Source of the DNA: Erwinia tracheiphila
Lineage (GTDB): Bacteria; Pseudomonadota; Gammaproteobacteria; Enterobacterales; Enterobacteriaceae
Direction of reading: 5' to 3'
Assembly: GCF_021365465.1 (NCBI RefSeq)
Contig: NZ_CP089932.1
Coordinates: 2,914,001-2,978,000, forward strand
Length of the DNA: 64,000 nucleotides
Numbering within the stretch: the stretch's first letter is position 1; the number at the start of each line of letters is the position of its first letter. The notes under the pieces were generated by a model. It made no database searches and was not told the DNA's origin. It was given only the letters and a program-made list of their open reading frames with translations. Made by a program: the position numbers and the translations under genes. Positions 37,404 to 46,848 of this stretch are shown in pieces.

Positions 37404-38706
37404 GCGCCTGTACCTTGGCTCCGTAATCATTAATGACCTGCCACTCTGCGGGCAGGCCGGAGAAATCAGCTTCGGCCACGCCTAATCGCACAGCCTGATC
37501 GACAACGATTCTTGCCACGTCAAAATGACGGGCGCGAGGATATTGCGCGAGGTATTCGCGCATTACCACGCCGAGATTGAGCGGCTTTTTCTGGGCTTTG
37601 TAAAATGCCAGCGCCTCTTCAATCATCGCCGCAAGCTGTTCACGAATTTCGTTGAATTCTTCATACTCCAGTTCGGACGGCAGCTCCCCGGTCACTTCTT
37701 CATTACGCAATGCCAGCTCTTCATCTCGTACGTCAAACAGACGGTCCGCGCTCGCGTAAGTTAACGCCCAGGGGGCCTCGAAGTAGCTCTGCACCGACTG
37801 GCGCAAACGCTGGGCAAACACGCGGTTCTTATCCATATCAATGGCGGTACGAATAAACTTATGCACGTGGCGGTCGTAGCCGATCCACAGGTCTATTGCC
37901 TGTTGGCCCCAGCTAATAATGCGGTCAAGTTTATTTTGCAGATCGAAGACCAGCTTATCGATAAAACCCAGGTCAGGGCTACTCAGGGTGGCGTCCTGAA
38001 TACGCAGCAGGTTGGCCTGTAGTTTGTCGCCCGCCGCTTCCAGCGTATCCTGCAATTCACGCAGCGTACCGGACGTTTCACTGAGCAATTGTTCGCAGCT
38101 GGATATTGCCGCCCGCCAGTCCTTATTGAGCAACTGGCCAATATCGCCTTTCACCAGCTGCTGCTGTTCATCCATCACGCGCTGAGAAATATCAATGCTG
38201 TCAAAAATTTCCGCGACGGAATATTTCAGCGGCGCAAAAACGTTTCGATGCCAGTGAAACTCATCACCATCCTCTTCTGCCGCATCAGCGGCACGTTTCA
38301 GTTCACCCGCGACAATCGACAACTGCATGGAAAGGCGCAGTGTGGAAAATTCCCGCTGGCGAATGTAATAGTCGGTGATGCCAATCGCCAGCGGCGTCAG
38401 ACGATAAATGGCATTGCCTTCCGCATGTTCGCTGGAAAAACGGTTAAGCAGGCGCTGGCGCACCATGTCGTTGATCGCATTGTTCGCGCGCACGACAACG
38501 GTTTCACTGGTTTGATCAAATCCTTCGCTAACGTGACGAAAGGCGTCGGTGAGTTCACCCTCGCTCATTTCGCCATCCATTCGCTCGCCGTTCAAGGTTG
38601 CTATCGCCAGCAGAAAGGTCAGACGTTCGCCAGGCAAGGTGACAGAAAAATCATTTTTTCGCGCCCAGGCAACCAGTTCCGGTAAAGTCTGGGAAAATTC
38701 ACTCAT
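37384..38706 (-). CDS. mukF: Chromosome partition protein MukF (kleisin), 440 aa
   Basis: This kleisin subunit dimerises through its N-terminal winged-helix domain and binds MukE and MukB. The length is identical to E. coli (440). The N terminus is [34 protein letters not shown]; the middle is helical and the C-terminal winged helix ends near VIDKY. It overlaps cmoM by 8 bp and mukE by 20 bp, so the four genes form one translationally coupled operon. Confidence 0.97.
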   Translation of the reverse strand: MSEFSQTLPELVAWARKNDFSVTLPGERLTFLLAIATLNGERMDGEMSEGELTDAFRHVSEGFDQTSETVVVRANNAINDMVRQRLLNRFSSEHAEGNAIYRLTPLAIGITDYYIRQREFSTLRLSMQLSIVAGELKRAADAAEEDGDEFHWHRNVFAPLKYSVAEIFDSIDISQRVMDEQQQLVKGDIGQLLNKDWRAAISSCEQLLSETSGTLRELQDTLEAAGDKLQANLLRIQDATLSSPDLGFIDKLVFDLQNKLDRIISWGQQAIDLWIGYDRHVHKFIRTAIDMDKNRVFAQRLRQSVQSYFEAPWALTYASADRLFDVRDEELALRNEEVTGELPSELEYEEFNEIREQLAAMIEEALAFYKAQKKPLNLGVVMREYLAQYPRARHFDVARIVVDQAVRLGVAEADFSGLPAEWQVINDYGAKVQAHVIDKY

Positions 38707-39487
38707 GGTTGTTCCTGTTGATAGGTTTCCGTGCTGTCACGTGAATATAACGGCCCAGGCTTAAAAAAGGCTCCTGCCGGCAGAAGCGTTTTTCCAGCGC
38801 CAGAATTTCCTCAAAGCGCTCGGTTTGTTTGTGCCTGTCACGCATATAATCATGGAAAACGCGAATGCCGGTTTTGTTTTCCACAACAAAGCCAATATCT
38901 TCCAGCCAGCCATAGACCTGCTCAGGGTCGCGCGGGTGGTCCGGTGACAGCGTTTTTCGTTTTCTTTTGCGCAAATCGGCCTGCATATAACCAAAGTTGC
39001 CCAGTACCAGCGTCTGCATCATCAATCCGTTAACGTTGTAGAACATCAATGACAGCACACCGCCAGGGACAAGCGCGTCATATAACGCAGCGAGAACTGC
39101 CTCAGGATCCGCCACCCACTCAAGCACAGCATGAAACAATACCAGATCGGCGGGCTTATCCAAATCCTGACTAATCTGTTGCGCACTGATTTGTTTAAAT
39201 TGCATGTTCTCGCTCACCCCTTTTTCTGCGGCATGGGTGCGGGCGCGGTTCAGCATTTCTTCTGAGAGATCGCAAAGTAAAACCCGATGGCCCAGCGCGG
39301 CAAGTTGACAACTGGTTCGCCCTTCACCGCCCCCCGCATCCAGAACACGAAGTGGCCCGGTGGGCAAACTGGCAAGGATGTCATCCAGCTCCTGTCGGAC
39401 AATCGCCTGGCGGATACGGCCTTTGGTAGTACCGTAGATATTCTGCGAAAATTTTTCCGCGATATCATCGAAGTTGCGATCCTGCAT
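38699..39487 (-). CDS. cmoM: tRNA 5-carboxymethoxyuridine methyltransferase CmoM (SmtA), 262 aa
   Basis: This SAM-dependent enzyme methylates cmo5U34 to mcmo5U34 in tRNA. The start at 39487 ([29 protein letters not shown]) matches E. coli CmoM (261); 18 upstream in-frame residues are rejected. The SAM-binding motif is [12 protein letters not shown] near residue 50, with LCDLSEEML following, then [15 protein letters not shown] and [10 protein letters not shown]. First gene of the cmoM-mukF-mukE-mukB operon, divergent from elyC with 128 bp between starts. Confidence 0.96.
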   Translation of the reverse strand: MQDRNFDDIAEKFSQNIYGTTKGRIRQAIVRQELDDILASLPTGPLRVLDAGGGEGRTSCQLAALGHRVLLCDLSEEMLNRARTHAAEKGVSENMQFKQISAQQISQDLDKPADLVLFHAVLEWVADPEAVLAALYDALVPGGVLSLMFYNVNGLMMQTLVLGNFGYMQADLRKRKRKTLSPDHPRDPEQVYGWLEDIGFVVENKTGIRVFHDYMRDRHKQTERFEEILALEKRFCRQEPFLSLGRYIHVTARKPINRNNHE

Positions 39488-39615
39488 GGTCAGGCTCCGG
39501 GATGTGCTGGGGATGAATCGGCGGCCTATTTTGGCATACACTGGTCGATAATGAACCTTTCAGCCACCGCATCGCTTTCGGGTGATGTTTTTTCATACAA
39601 AAGGAGTACGATTTC

Positions 39616-40389
39616 ATGCTTTTTGTGCTTAAAAAAGTGATCGGTAGCCTGTTATTACCCTTTCCGCTGCTGCTGCTCACCATGGCTGTGGGCCTTTTAC
39701 TGCTCTGGTGCAGTCGCTGGCAGAAAATCGGCAAAATCATTCTCTCCTGCGCCTGGCTGCTTCTGACGGCAATAAGCCTGCAGCCCATTGCCGATGCCCT
39801 GCTCAGACCAGCAGAGAGCCGCTATCCTACCTGGCAGCAGCAGCAAAAAATAGATTATGTGGTGGTTCTGGGCGGCGGGTACACCTGGGATGCAAACTGG
39901 GCGCCAAGTTCAAATATGCTAAATAACAGCCTGCCACGCCTGACAGAAGGGATCCGGCTGTGGCGTGAAAATCCCGGTTCAAAAATGATTTTTACCGGTG
40001 CAAAAGCGCAAAATAACCCGATGAGTTCTGCAGAGGTCACCTCACGCGTCGCACAGTCACTGGGCGTGCCAGCAAAAGATATCATTACGCTGGATAAACC
40101 CCGCGATACCGAACAGGAAGCGCATGAAGTCGCAAAGGTTGTTGGCGATCGTCCTTTCCTGCTGGTGACCTCGGCATCCCATTTACCCAGAGCCATGATT
40201 TTCTTCCGCCGTCAGGGGCTTGACCCTTTTCCCGCGCCAGCAAACCAGTTAGCAATTTCATCGCCCTTAAATTTGTGGGAAAAAATGGTGCCATCGCCAC
40301 TATGGCTGAGTCACAGCGAAGGTGCAGCCTATGAAGCGCTGGGGCGGCTCTGGCAACGGGTAACGGGTAACGGCTCCCGCTTCAGTTAA
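39616..40389 (+). CDS. elyC: Envelope biogenesis factor ElyC (YcbC), 257 aa
   Basis: This inner-membrane DUF218 protein is needed for envelope integrity and undecaprenyl phosphate metabolism at low temperature in E. coli. Two N-terminal transmembrane helices (LLPFPLLLLTMAVGLLLLW and IILSCAWLLLTAISL) precede a periplasmic DUF218 domain with VVVLGGGYTWD, LTEGIRLWRENPGSKMIFTGAKA and LDKPRDTEQEAHEVAK ... LVTSASHLPRAM. AAAAGGAG precedes the start. Two residues shorter than E. coli (259). It is intact. Confidence 0.95.
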   Translation: MLFVLKKVIGSLLLPFPLLLLTMAVGLLLLWCSRWQKIGKIILSCAWLLLTAISLQPIADALLRPAESRYPTWQQQQKIDYVVVLGGGYTWDANWAPSSNMLNNSLPRLTEGIRLWRENPGSKMIFTGAKAQNNPMSSAEVTSRVAQSLGVPAKDIITLDKPRDTEQEAHEVAKVVGDRPFLLVTSASHLPRAMIFFRRQGLDPFPAPANQLAISSPLNLWEKMVPSPLWLSHSEGAAYEALGRLWQRVTGNGSRFS

Positions 40390-40880
40390 ACCAGGGAAGT
40401 AGCACCTGAAGGCATGTTTAAAACGGTTGTGGTTAAGTTTACTCGTTTGGATAAGCTGCCTGGGTTTATTGCAATAGATTTACAATCCATTGTTTATATT
40501 ATGTTTTACATGGGCTATTTACGATGAAAAATTAGCATTTCTAATACACAGAATTACTGCTGCCCGGATGAGGGAGAAAAACACTTCTGAGACCAGGTGA
40601 TCGGATGGGCTGCAAGCACGAGAACAAATCGGGACTTTTGGCGGTTTTGCTGTACCACCTGCATCCACGATAGAGCGCATCTGAGTTTTGAAGGCGGTTT
40701 TTTCGAGACTGAGTTCAGGCAATTTTTTCATGCCCTGGTTTCCAGGAACGTTAAATGTTGAAACGTGAAAACAGCCAGAGAATTGGGAGGCCGCATAATC
40801 TTTTTCTGCATCTCACAGGCTGCACTCGCTACAGCTTGATTTAGCGGCCAGTAGCGACTCACGTCTGCGTGCCACTGTTC
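40390..40880 (-). pseudogene. ycbJ: Decayed region with ycbJ 3' remnant
   Basis: On the minus strand, directly after the IS91 boundary at 40881, the frame reads EQWHADVSRYWPLNQAVASA then CEMQKKIMRPPNSLAVF and stops at 40728. It resembles the middle of E. coli YcbJ (W..HVEVLW..LNQ ... MQ.K.I). About 55 residues expected between this and the 5' piece (42788-43017) are missing. A second minus-strand frame (40519-40731, MKKLPELSLEKTAFKTQMRS...) has no recognised family. From 40390 to 40518 nothing is seen and no elyC terminator is obvious. Confidence 0.55.
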
Positions 40881-41031
40881 ATGGTTAGGAAACTGAATCA
40901 TCGTTTTAAAAATTTCCTGACCATGAGCAGCAGTGTCTGTAATGCAGTAATGATGTGCCATCGGGAACGTTATGGTCATAAAATGGCATTTGCGGCGCGT
41001 TTTTAACCTGAAAGCTGTTTTTCAGACGCAC

Positions 41032-42246
41032 TTATCCCGCAGTCTGTGCCAGAAGCCATCGTTTCCGGTCGATGTTATGCAGTCTTTCTGCCACCAACTC
41101 CGACGCGTGCCTCCCGGCCTGCGCACTGCTGAAGCGCAGTCGGTTGCCGCACAGAATGCATTTGTACGGATCCGTGCGCAGAAATTCTTTCATCAGCGCG
41201 GCGAAGCCGGGCTTCTCCGGTTTTTTCCGCGCTTCCATCTCCAGGGCTTCATACACCTTCGGCAGCAGGCTACCCCGTTTACGGTTTGATAAAAAACCGT
41301 AATAACGCACCATCTTAAAATGCTTCGCCGGGATATGGCTGATATAACGTCCGATCATATCTTCCTGCGTCAGCGTCTGCTGCCGGTACTGCTGCGTACG
41401 GTGGTCGTAATAGTGGTGCACCACCGCGCCGCCGCTGTAGTGCCTCAGCTTCGCCGCCGACACGGGGGGCCGTTTCAGGTACCGGCCCAGATATTTGACG
41501 CTCCGCCAGGCCCCCCGGGTCTTCTTCGCGAAGTGGACCTTCCAGCGGCGCCCGTACTGCGCCTGCAGATAGCGCAGCCACTGTTTTTTGTCGTGGATAT
41601 GCCCCAGCCCCGGCAGCCTGCCGGGGTTAATCAGGTCATAGCTGTGGCGCAGCAGCCGGATGACGGCTCCGCGCCAGATTTCCTCCACGGCATGCTTTTT
41701 AAAGAAGAGGTCGCGCCATACGCCGTGTTTAATATCAAGCCCGCCGCGGGTGACGGAGAGATGAATGTGGGGATGCTGGTTGAGCTGGCGACCGTAGGTG
41801 TGCAGGGCGCAGAAGATACCGACTTCCACACCCTGTTTTCTGGCCCAGCGGAGCATGGCGCGGGTGGCTGCGCGGAACAGGGCATTGAGCAGAGGCCAGT
41901 TATTGTTGAAAAAGGGCCACAGCAGATGGGGCATGGTGAAGGTGATATGCTGCCAGTCGCAGTCGGGCAGAATTTGCTGTTGCTCTGTAATCCACTGCTC
42001 CGTGGCCTTATGTCCGCAGGAGCTGCAGCCTTTTGATTTACAGGTCTGGCAGAAGAAGCGGGTGTGGGTGCAGTCCGGGGAGGCGCAGCAGTATCGCTTC
42101 ACCCCCATGGCAGCAGTGCCGCAGGCGAGCATGCGCTCGACGCAGAGTACGGTCCAGGGGCTGAGGGTGTCCCCGTGTTTATCCATATACCGGTTCCAGG
42201 CGTCATCAGTGGTGAACAGCAGTTTTGCCGGGCGCGGGATATACAT
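41032..42246 (-). CDS. IS91-family Y2 transposase (type 1, copy 2), 404 aa
   Basis: The protein sequence is identical to that at 1328-2542: Cys-rich zinc region at residues 43-78, HPHIH at 158-162, YLGRY at 252-256. It is preceded by the accessory gene with an 8-nt gap and no Shine-Dalgarno of its own, which suggests translational coupling. It is intact. Confidence 0.93.
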   Translation of the reverse strand: MYIPRPAKLLFTTDDAWNRYMDKHGDTLSPWTVLCVERMLACGTAAMGVKRYCCASPDCTHTRFFCQTCKSKGCSSCGHKATEQWITEQQQILPDCDWQHITFTMPHLLWPFFNNNWPLLNALFRAATRAMLRWARKQGVEVGIFCALHTYGRQLNQHPHIHLSVTRGGLDIKHGVWRDLFFKKHAVEEIWRGAVIRLLRHSYDLINPGRLPGLGHIHDKKQWLRYLQAQYGRRWKVHFAKKTRGAWRSVKYLGRYLKRPPVSAAKLRHYSGGAVVHHYYDHRTQQYRQQTLTQEDMIGRYISHIPAKHFKMVRYYGFLSNRKRGSLLPKVYEALEMEARKKPEKPGFAALMKEFLRTDPYKCILCGNRLRFSSAQAGRHASELVAERLHNIDRKRWLLAQTAG

Positions 42247-42254
42247 GCGGCGGA

Positions 42255-42701
42255 TTATCGCTCTGCAGTGGCACCGGTATTATAGTGCCAGTCGTCACAG
42301 TCATCGGCCCAGTTGTCGGTGTGTTTATCCCAGGGAGCGAAGGTCACCGGCAGCATGCCGGATTCTGTGGCGATAATAAACACATCGGCTGGCATGGACT
42401 CAAGGACGACATCGCCGTCGGGTGAGTCAGGCGGCTCAAAGCCGCGGATGATGCAGACGAGAGGCGGGTCGAAGTGTGTATCGAGGAAAAACTGTGGCCC
42501 CAGGTGGACACAGTGACGAATGGCATCCTGCGGAGTGTCGTAAAAAAACTCGTCGGGGTCGTCATAATCGCTCCGGGGCGGAATGGACACCAGAAAACGC
42601 TTAGGATATCCGGGTATAGCGCGTCGGGACGAGGGCGTGGGTTTACGCTTTCTGGGGGCTTTGCTACGGGCAATGTGAATGATTTCCTGAGAAATTAACA
42701 T
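42255..42701 (-). CDS. Accessory protein of type 1 IS91-family element, 148 aa
   Basis: The start MLISQEIIHIARSKAPRKRKPTPSSRR is basic; the rest is acidic and aromatic (SDYDDPDEFFYDTPQDAIRHC ... DWADDCDDWHYNTG). Segments such as VCIIRGFEPPDSPDGDVVLESMPADVFIIATESG look like a folded beta-rich domain. I recognise no family. Its ATG sits at the same distance from the terIS end as the transposase ATG in type 2 elements, and its stop is 8 nt before the transposase. It is broken in copy 1. Confidence 0.65.
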   Translation of the reverse strand: MLISQEIIHIARSKAPRKRKPTPSSRRAIPGYPKRFLVSIPPRSDYDDPDEFFYDTPQDAIRHCVHLGPQFFLDTHFDPPLVCIIRGFEPPDSPDGDVVLESMPADVFIIATESGMLPVTFAPWDKHTDNWADDCDDWHYNTGATAER

Positions 42702-42787
42702 ACCGCAGAGTATAAAGCTGTGAGCCGGTCATGAACACCCTCGGAACGGCAGAGCCGTGACGCTCGCCCTGTAAGGGCGCTATGTTC

Positions 42788-43017
42788 AGGATATACGTGA
42801 ACCCACCACCCCACACCATCGGCATACGAATCATGCGGCCCCGCGCCAGCATTGAAAGCTTGTATGCTTCCTGTGCAGCAACACTCTTGATATTAAAGTA
42901 TTTTACCACCAGCAAAATGAAATGGCCTCGATCATTGTAAAGCGATCAGAGTTTCCAGTATCCACTGATACATGCAAGACGGCTCACCAGCGATAATTCT
43001 GAACGACGTTGTTCCAT
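42788..43017 (-). pseudogene. ycbJ: ycbJ 5' remnant
   Basis: The gene starts at 43017 with MEQRRSELSLVSRLACI, like E. coli YcbJ (MEQLRAELSHLLGEKLSRIEC). It then loses frame and resumes as SLYNDRGHFILLVVKYFNIK and, further on, EAYKLSMLARGRMIRMPMVWG. This aligns with the YcbJ region around AWKTTMLARSGTVRMPTIYG. It is cut at 42787 by IS91 copy 2. It lies upstream of elyC and downstream of kdsB as ycbJ does in E. coli. YcbJ is a putative kinase-like protein of unknown role. Confidence 0.78.
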
Positions 43018-43105
43018 TGTTAGCGTCCTGCCCATATCCATCGGTAGGGCGGTTTATCCCTGAAAAATGCGCGGAACAGGCAGGGGCCGGGACAGCCCCA
43101 AAACA

Positions 43106-43852
43106 TTATTGCATTTCAGCACGAACCCGGACCAAATCTTCCGGCGTGTCAACACCAACGCCTGGAACCACTTTTGCAACATCCACATGGATCTTTTCGC
43201 CGTACCACAGCACGCGAAGCTGCTCCAGCAGTTCTGTCTGTTCCAGCGGGCTGGACTGCCAGCTGACATAACGACGAATAAAACCCGCACGGTAGGCATA
43301 AATACCAATATGGCGCAGGAAATGATCACCTATGGTCTGATGAGAAACAGCAAAACGCTCACGATCCCAGGGAATGGTTGCTCTGGAAAAGTACAGCGCA
43401 TAGCCTTGCGCATCCCTGACAACTTTAACTGCGTTCGGGTTGAAGGCTTCCTCTGCTGAAGCAATGGGTACAGCAAGCGTAGCCATACCTGCGGTGCTTT
43501 TTGCCAGATTATCAGCGACCTGTCGGACGATGACAGGCGGGATGGTTGGCTCATCCCCCTGCACATTAACGATGACGGCATCATCTGCAAACTGGTAGAG
43601 CTCAATCACCTCAGCAAGGCGCTCAGTACCAGACTGATGGTCAGCCCGAGTCATGCAAACTTCGCCACCGGCTTTTTCCACCGCCCGCGCGACATCCTGA
43701 TTGTCCGTTGCCACGATCACTCTGTCAGCACCCGACTCAAGCGCACGTGCCATCACATGCACTACCATCGGCTTACCGTGAATATCCAGCAGCGGTTTTC
43801 CGGGCAATCTTGTAGACGCAAAGCGGGCAGGAATAATGACGATAAAACTCAT
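43106..43852 (-). CDS. kdsB: CMP-KDO synthetase (3-deoxy-manno-octulosonate cytidylyltransferase), 248 aa
   Basis: This enzyme activates KDO with CTP for lipopolysaccharide inner-core synthesis, in the cytoplasm. The N terminus [29 protein letters not shown] holds the nucleotide-binding loop. [23 protein letters not shown] and [12 protein letters not shown] follow, and [11 protein letters not shown] ends the protein. The length equals E. coli KdsB (248). It overlaps ycaR by 4 bp (ATGA). It is intact. Confidence 0.97.
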   Translation of the reverse strand: MSFIVIIPARFASTRLPGKPLLDIHGKPMVVHVMARALESGADRVIVATDNQDVARAVEKAGGEVCMTRADHQSGTERLAEVIELYQFADDAVIVNVQGDEPTIPPVIVRQVADNLAKSTAGMATLAVPIASAEEAFNPNAVKVVRDAQGYALYFSRATIPWDRERFAVSHQTIGDHFLRHIGIYAYRAGFIRRYVSWQSSPLEQTELLEQLRVLWYGEKIHVDVAKVVPGVGVDTPEDLVRVRAEMQ

Positions 43853-44031
43853 GGATGGCTCTCTTCAGGACGAAGTGAACGCGCTTGTGTTTCTAACAAA
43901 ACAGGAATGCCGTCACGAACGGGATAAGCCAGACCGTCAGGTTTACAGATGAGTTCTTGCTGGTCTTTGATGTAATAAAGCTTTCCGTGACAAACAGGGC
44001 AGGCAACTATTTCGAGTAATCGGTGATCCAT
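43849..44031 (-). CDS. ycaR: Trm112-family protein YcaR, 60 aa
   Basis: This small zinc-ribbon-like UPF0434/Trm112 protein has [20 protein letters not shown] and [16 protein letters not shown], the same length as E. coli YcaR (60). CPVC is kept, while the second cysteine pair is reduced to Cys in LICKPDG. GGAG lies upstream of the start. It is translationally coupled to kdsB. Confidence 0.95.
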   Translation of the reverse strand: MDHRLLEIVACPVCHGKLYYIKDQQELICKPDGLAYPVRDGIPVLLETQARSLRPEESHP

Positions 44032-44327
44032 GGTATCTCCCTTGAGGAACCGTTCAGACAGGCGATTAGAATAGCATAGCTCGCGGCAGGAAAGTTACCC
44101 CGGAGCGCGCTGTGTCTATACTGCCCAGCTTTTATGCCACGCTTCTGCCAGCGCATCATTTCGCTTTTCCAGCAGCACGGACTCTGCCCCCTGCCAGCGG
44201 GCGAAACGGATAACAGCAAGACACACATCGTCCAGCAGACGCTTAATGCCGATCATTTAAGGATCGGTTGACCGATCCGGTTTATGCGGTAAAAAGGGTT
44301 CTATGTTCATCATGGAACCCTTTTTAA

Positions 44328-45671
44328 ATGGAACTTTCCCAGGCCCTCGGCATCATCAATGCCGCCACTCCTGAGCGCGCCCGTAGTCTCGCCGACCTTA
44401 TTCCTCCCGAGCTTATTCAGCAGGCGCTCACCCTGACCGATACCGTTACTTTGCGTAAACGTAAACTTTCCCTCGAATCCATGATTTGGCTTGTCGTTGG
44501 GATGTCCATTTTTTGCGATCGTCCGATGACCGAAATCGTCAATCTGATGGATATTACTGACCGGACCGGAGCTCCTTTTACCGCACGCAGCGCTGTCATT
44601 CAGCGCCGTAAGACTCTGGGTGAAAATGCAGTGCGGGAGCTTTTTGATATCACACAGCAGCACTGGAATCAGCAGGCTGCACATCCAAAATGGCACGGTC
44701 TGAATCTGTTTGCTGTCGACGGCGTGGTCTGGCGTACCGCCGATACGCCGGAAAACAGAGCCGTCTTCAGTAAACACAGCAGCCAGTACGGCGAAGGCGG
44801 CTATCCTCAGGTGCGAATGGTTTGTCTGATGGAGCTGAGCAGCCATCTGATCGCCGCCAGTGCATTCGACAGTGAAAAAGTCAGTGAAATGCGGCTGGCT
44901 GAACACCTGACGGAGAAAACCCCGAATAACAGTATCACCCTGTTCGATAAGGGATTTTATTCGATGGGTCTGCTTCATCACTGGCAGACAGCAGGAGAAC
45001 ACCGTCACTGGTTGTTGCCGTTGAAAAAACACGTACAGTATCAGGTGGTTCGCCGTTTGGGGCGTGGAGATGAACTGATATGCCTGAAAACCAGTCCACG
45101 AGCCAGGAAGCAATGGCCAGGGGTCCCGGAAGAAATGGTGGCAAGACTGCTGACCCGCAGGGTAGACGGTAAAGAGAGGCAGGTGCTGACGTCACTGACA
45201 GACCCGAATCGCTATCCGGGTAAAGATATCAGCGAGCTATATCGCCACCGCTGGGAAATAGAACTGGGCTACCGGGAAGCAAAGCAGGGTATGCTGGACA
45301 GCCGGTGGACATTACGCAGTCGCCTGCCGGAGCTGGTGAGACAGGAGCTATGGGGGGTACTGCTGGCTTATAACCTGGTGCGATATCAGATGGTGCAGAT
45401 GGCGTTCCATCTGAAAGGAGATTACCTGCCTTACCAGCTGAGCTTCAGTGGAGCGATAAGCGAAATAATCCGGATGCTGATAACCCTGCCCTGGGCTTCG
45501 CCGGGAAAAATGCCGGGAGAACTGAGAACCCTGTATGAACAGGCGAAATGGCTTGTGTTACCGGGTAGAAGAGAGCGAAGTTACCCGAGAGAGTTGAGGG
45601 TAAAGAGCAGGAAATATCCGGATAAAAAGGTTGCTGGTCACCTTAAGTGTACTAGCTCAGACCTGATCTGA
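44328..45671 (+). CDS. IS4-family transposase with 7-residue foreign C terminus, 447 aa
   Basis: The DDE transposase begins [30 protein letters not shown]. Its catalytic segments include [33 protein letters not shown] and the YREK-type signature [17 protein letters not shown]. The original frame ended ...KKVAGHLK and TGA. The IS481 insertion at 45648 destroyed that stop and added CTSSDLI. The rest is complete, so the enzyme might still be active, although the element's right end is now interrupted. Confidence 0.92.
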   Translation: MELSQALGIINAATPERARSLADLIPPELIQQALTLTDTVTLRKRKLSLESMIWLVVGMSIFCDRPMTEIVNLMDITDRTGAPFTARSAVIQRRKTLGENAVRELFDITQQHWNQQAAHPKWHGLNLFAVDGVVWRTADTPENRAVFSKHSSQYGEGGYPQVRMVCLMELSSHLIAASAFDSEKVSEMRLAEHLTEKTPNNSITLFDKGFYSMGLLHHWQTAGEHRHWLLPLKKHVQYQVVRRLGRGDELICLKTSPRARKQWPGVPEEMVARLLTRRVDGKERQVLTSLTDPNRYPGKDISELYRHRWEIELGYREAKQGMLDSRWTLRSRLPELVRQELWGVLLAYNLVRYQMVQMAFHLKGDYLPYQLSFSGAISEIIRMLITLPWASPGKMPGELRTLYEQAKWLVLPGRRERSYPRELRVKSRKYPDKKVAGHLKCTSSDLI

Positions 45672-46848
45672 CAGTTACCGGTTATTTATACAGGTGTCTG
45701 TCAGATTACATCTGGTTCAGATTTTTTTCTGCCCAGACTCGTTTACCATCAAGTAACGTGGCCATTGGCGTACGCCCGCAGCACATTTTTCCCTGATGAG
45801 TTCGCTCATTATTGTAATGCCACAACCCGTTGTCCAGATCCGTTTGCAGGCTCTCCAGGTCTTCGTATAACTTCTTACGGAACGTAACCTGATAAAAATC
45901 CTGCAAAATAGTTTTATGGAAGCGCTCGCAGATGCCGTTCGTCTGCGGAGACATCGCCTTCGTTTTTGTATGGTCGATATCGTTGATGGCCAGATACAGC
46001 TGGTAATCATGCTGCTCCACCTTACCACAGTACTCCGTTCCCCTGTCGGTCAGGATCCTCAGCATCGGCAGTCCCTGAGCCTCGTAGAACGGCAGTACGC
46101 GATCATTGAGCAGGTCTGCGGCGGTGATCGGCGTTTTACTCGTATACAGCTTGCAGTGTGCCACTTTCGAGTACGTATCCACGAACGTCTGCTGGTAGAT
46201 ACGACCCACACCTTTCAGATTGCCCACGTAGAAGGTGTCCTGCGACCCGAGATAACCCGGGTGAGCAGTTTCGATTTCTCCGCTGGCCTCGTCATCGTGG
46301 GCCTTCTTCTCCAGCGCTGCGATTTGAGCGTCGGTAAGCACGATGCCTTCTCTGGCGACCTTTTCCTCAAGTGCCTTCAGGCGTTTACGGAAGTTCTCCA
46401 GGTCGTGCCGTTGCCAGATGGAGCGCACGCCGCTACCGGAGATAAACACGCCTTTTTTACGCAGCTCATTACTGGTCCGGTGTTGCCCGTGGGCCGGGAA
46501 CTCAACGGCATATTCAACAACAGCGCGTTCAGTGGCTTCGTCGGCGCGGTTCTTCAGGTTGGGGACGCGGCGGTTCTGGTTAATCAGCGCATCGATGCCG
46601 CCTTCAGCAGCCAGTTCCTGATAACGGTAAAACGTGTCGCGTGACACGCCCATGATCTTGCAGGCTTTTGATACGTTACCGAGTTCTTCGGCGAGATTGA
46701 GCAGGCCGGCTTTGTGTTTGATGATGGGATTGTTAGTATGAATCATGAGAGTTACCTCGCGTTTTGTTTAAGGATTAGACACCCATATCAAAACCGGTAA
46801 CTCTCAACCTTTCAAGGTCCAGTGTCAGATCAAGTCGCGACTAATACA
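45648..46848 (-). mobile_element. IS481-family insertion sequence, copy 2, complete, 1201 bp
   Basis: The ends TGTACTAG...TGATCTGACA (45648) and TGTCAGATCA...CTAATACA (46848) are 26-bp imperfect inverted repeats with the 5'-TGT of this family. The 7-bp target duplication CCTTAAG lies at 45641-45647 and 46849-46855. It is nested within the last bases of the IS4-family transposase gene. Confidence 0.93.
45706..46746 (-). CDS. IS481-family DDE transposase, 346 aa
   Basis: An N-terminal helix-turn-helix (LAEELGNVSKACKIMGVSRDTFYRY) is followed by a charged linker and the rve integrase core. The catalytic triad lies in VDTYSKVAHC, ILTDRGTEYCG and GICERFHKT. The C terminus has WHYNNERTHQGKMCCGRTPMATL, typical of the family. 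It is intact and is the reference for the partial copy at 1-773. Confidence 0.94.
   Translation of the reverse strand: MIHTNNPIIKHKAGLLNLAEELGNVSKACKIMGVSRDTFYRYQELAAEGGIDALINQNRRVPNLKNRADEATERAVVEYAVEFPAHGQHRTSNELRKKGVFISGSGVRSIWQRHDLENFRKRLKALEEKVAREGIVLTDAQIAALEKKAHDDEASGEIETAHPGYLGSQDTFYVGNLKGVGRIYQQTFVDTYSKVAHCKLYTSKTPITAADLLNDRVLPFYEAQGLPMLRILTDRGTEYCGKVEQHDYQLYLAINDIDHTKTKAMSPQTNGICERFHKTILQDFYQVTFRKKLYEDLESLQTDLDNGLWHYNNERTHQGKMCCGRTPMATLLDGKRVWAEKNLNQM

Larger units (their letters stand above)
40881..42787 (-). mobile_element. IS91-family element, type 1, copy 2, complete, 1907 bp
   Basis: The oriIS end is at 40881 (complement CCTAACCAT) and lies next to GTTC (40877-40880), that is GAAC on the element strand. 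The terIS end is at 42787 (complement GAACATAGCGCCC). The terminal regions resemble type 2 copies (GAAC.TAGC at ter, CTTTATACTCTGC before the first gene), but an extra 148-codon gene precedes the transposase. Copy 1 at 876-2693 is in inverted orientation 38 kb away. It is inserted in the decayed ycbJ. Confidence 0.93.

Noticed and set aside
42664..42915. 83-codon minus-strand frame spanning the IS91 terIS end as a gene
   Set aside because: Its first part is decayed ycbJ and the remainder is IS91 sequence; a chance fusion frame.
43070..43100. GGGGC/GCCCC hairpin downstream of kdsB as terminator
   Set aside because: Short stem and no T-run in the direction of kdsB transcription.
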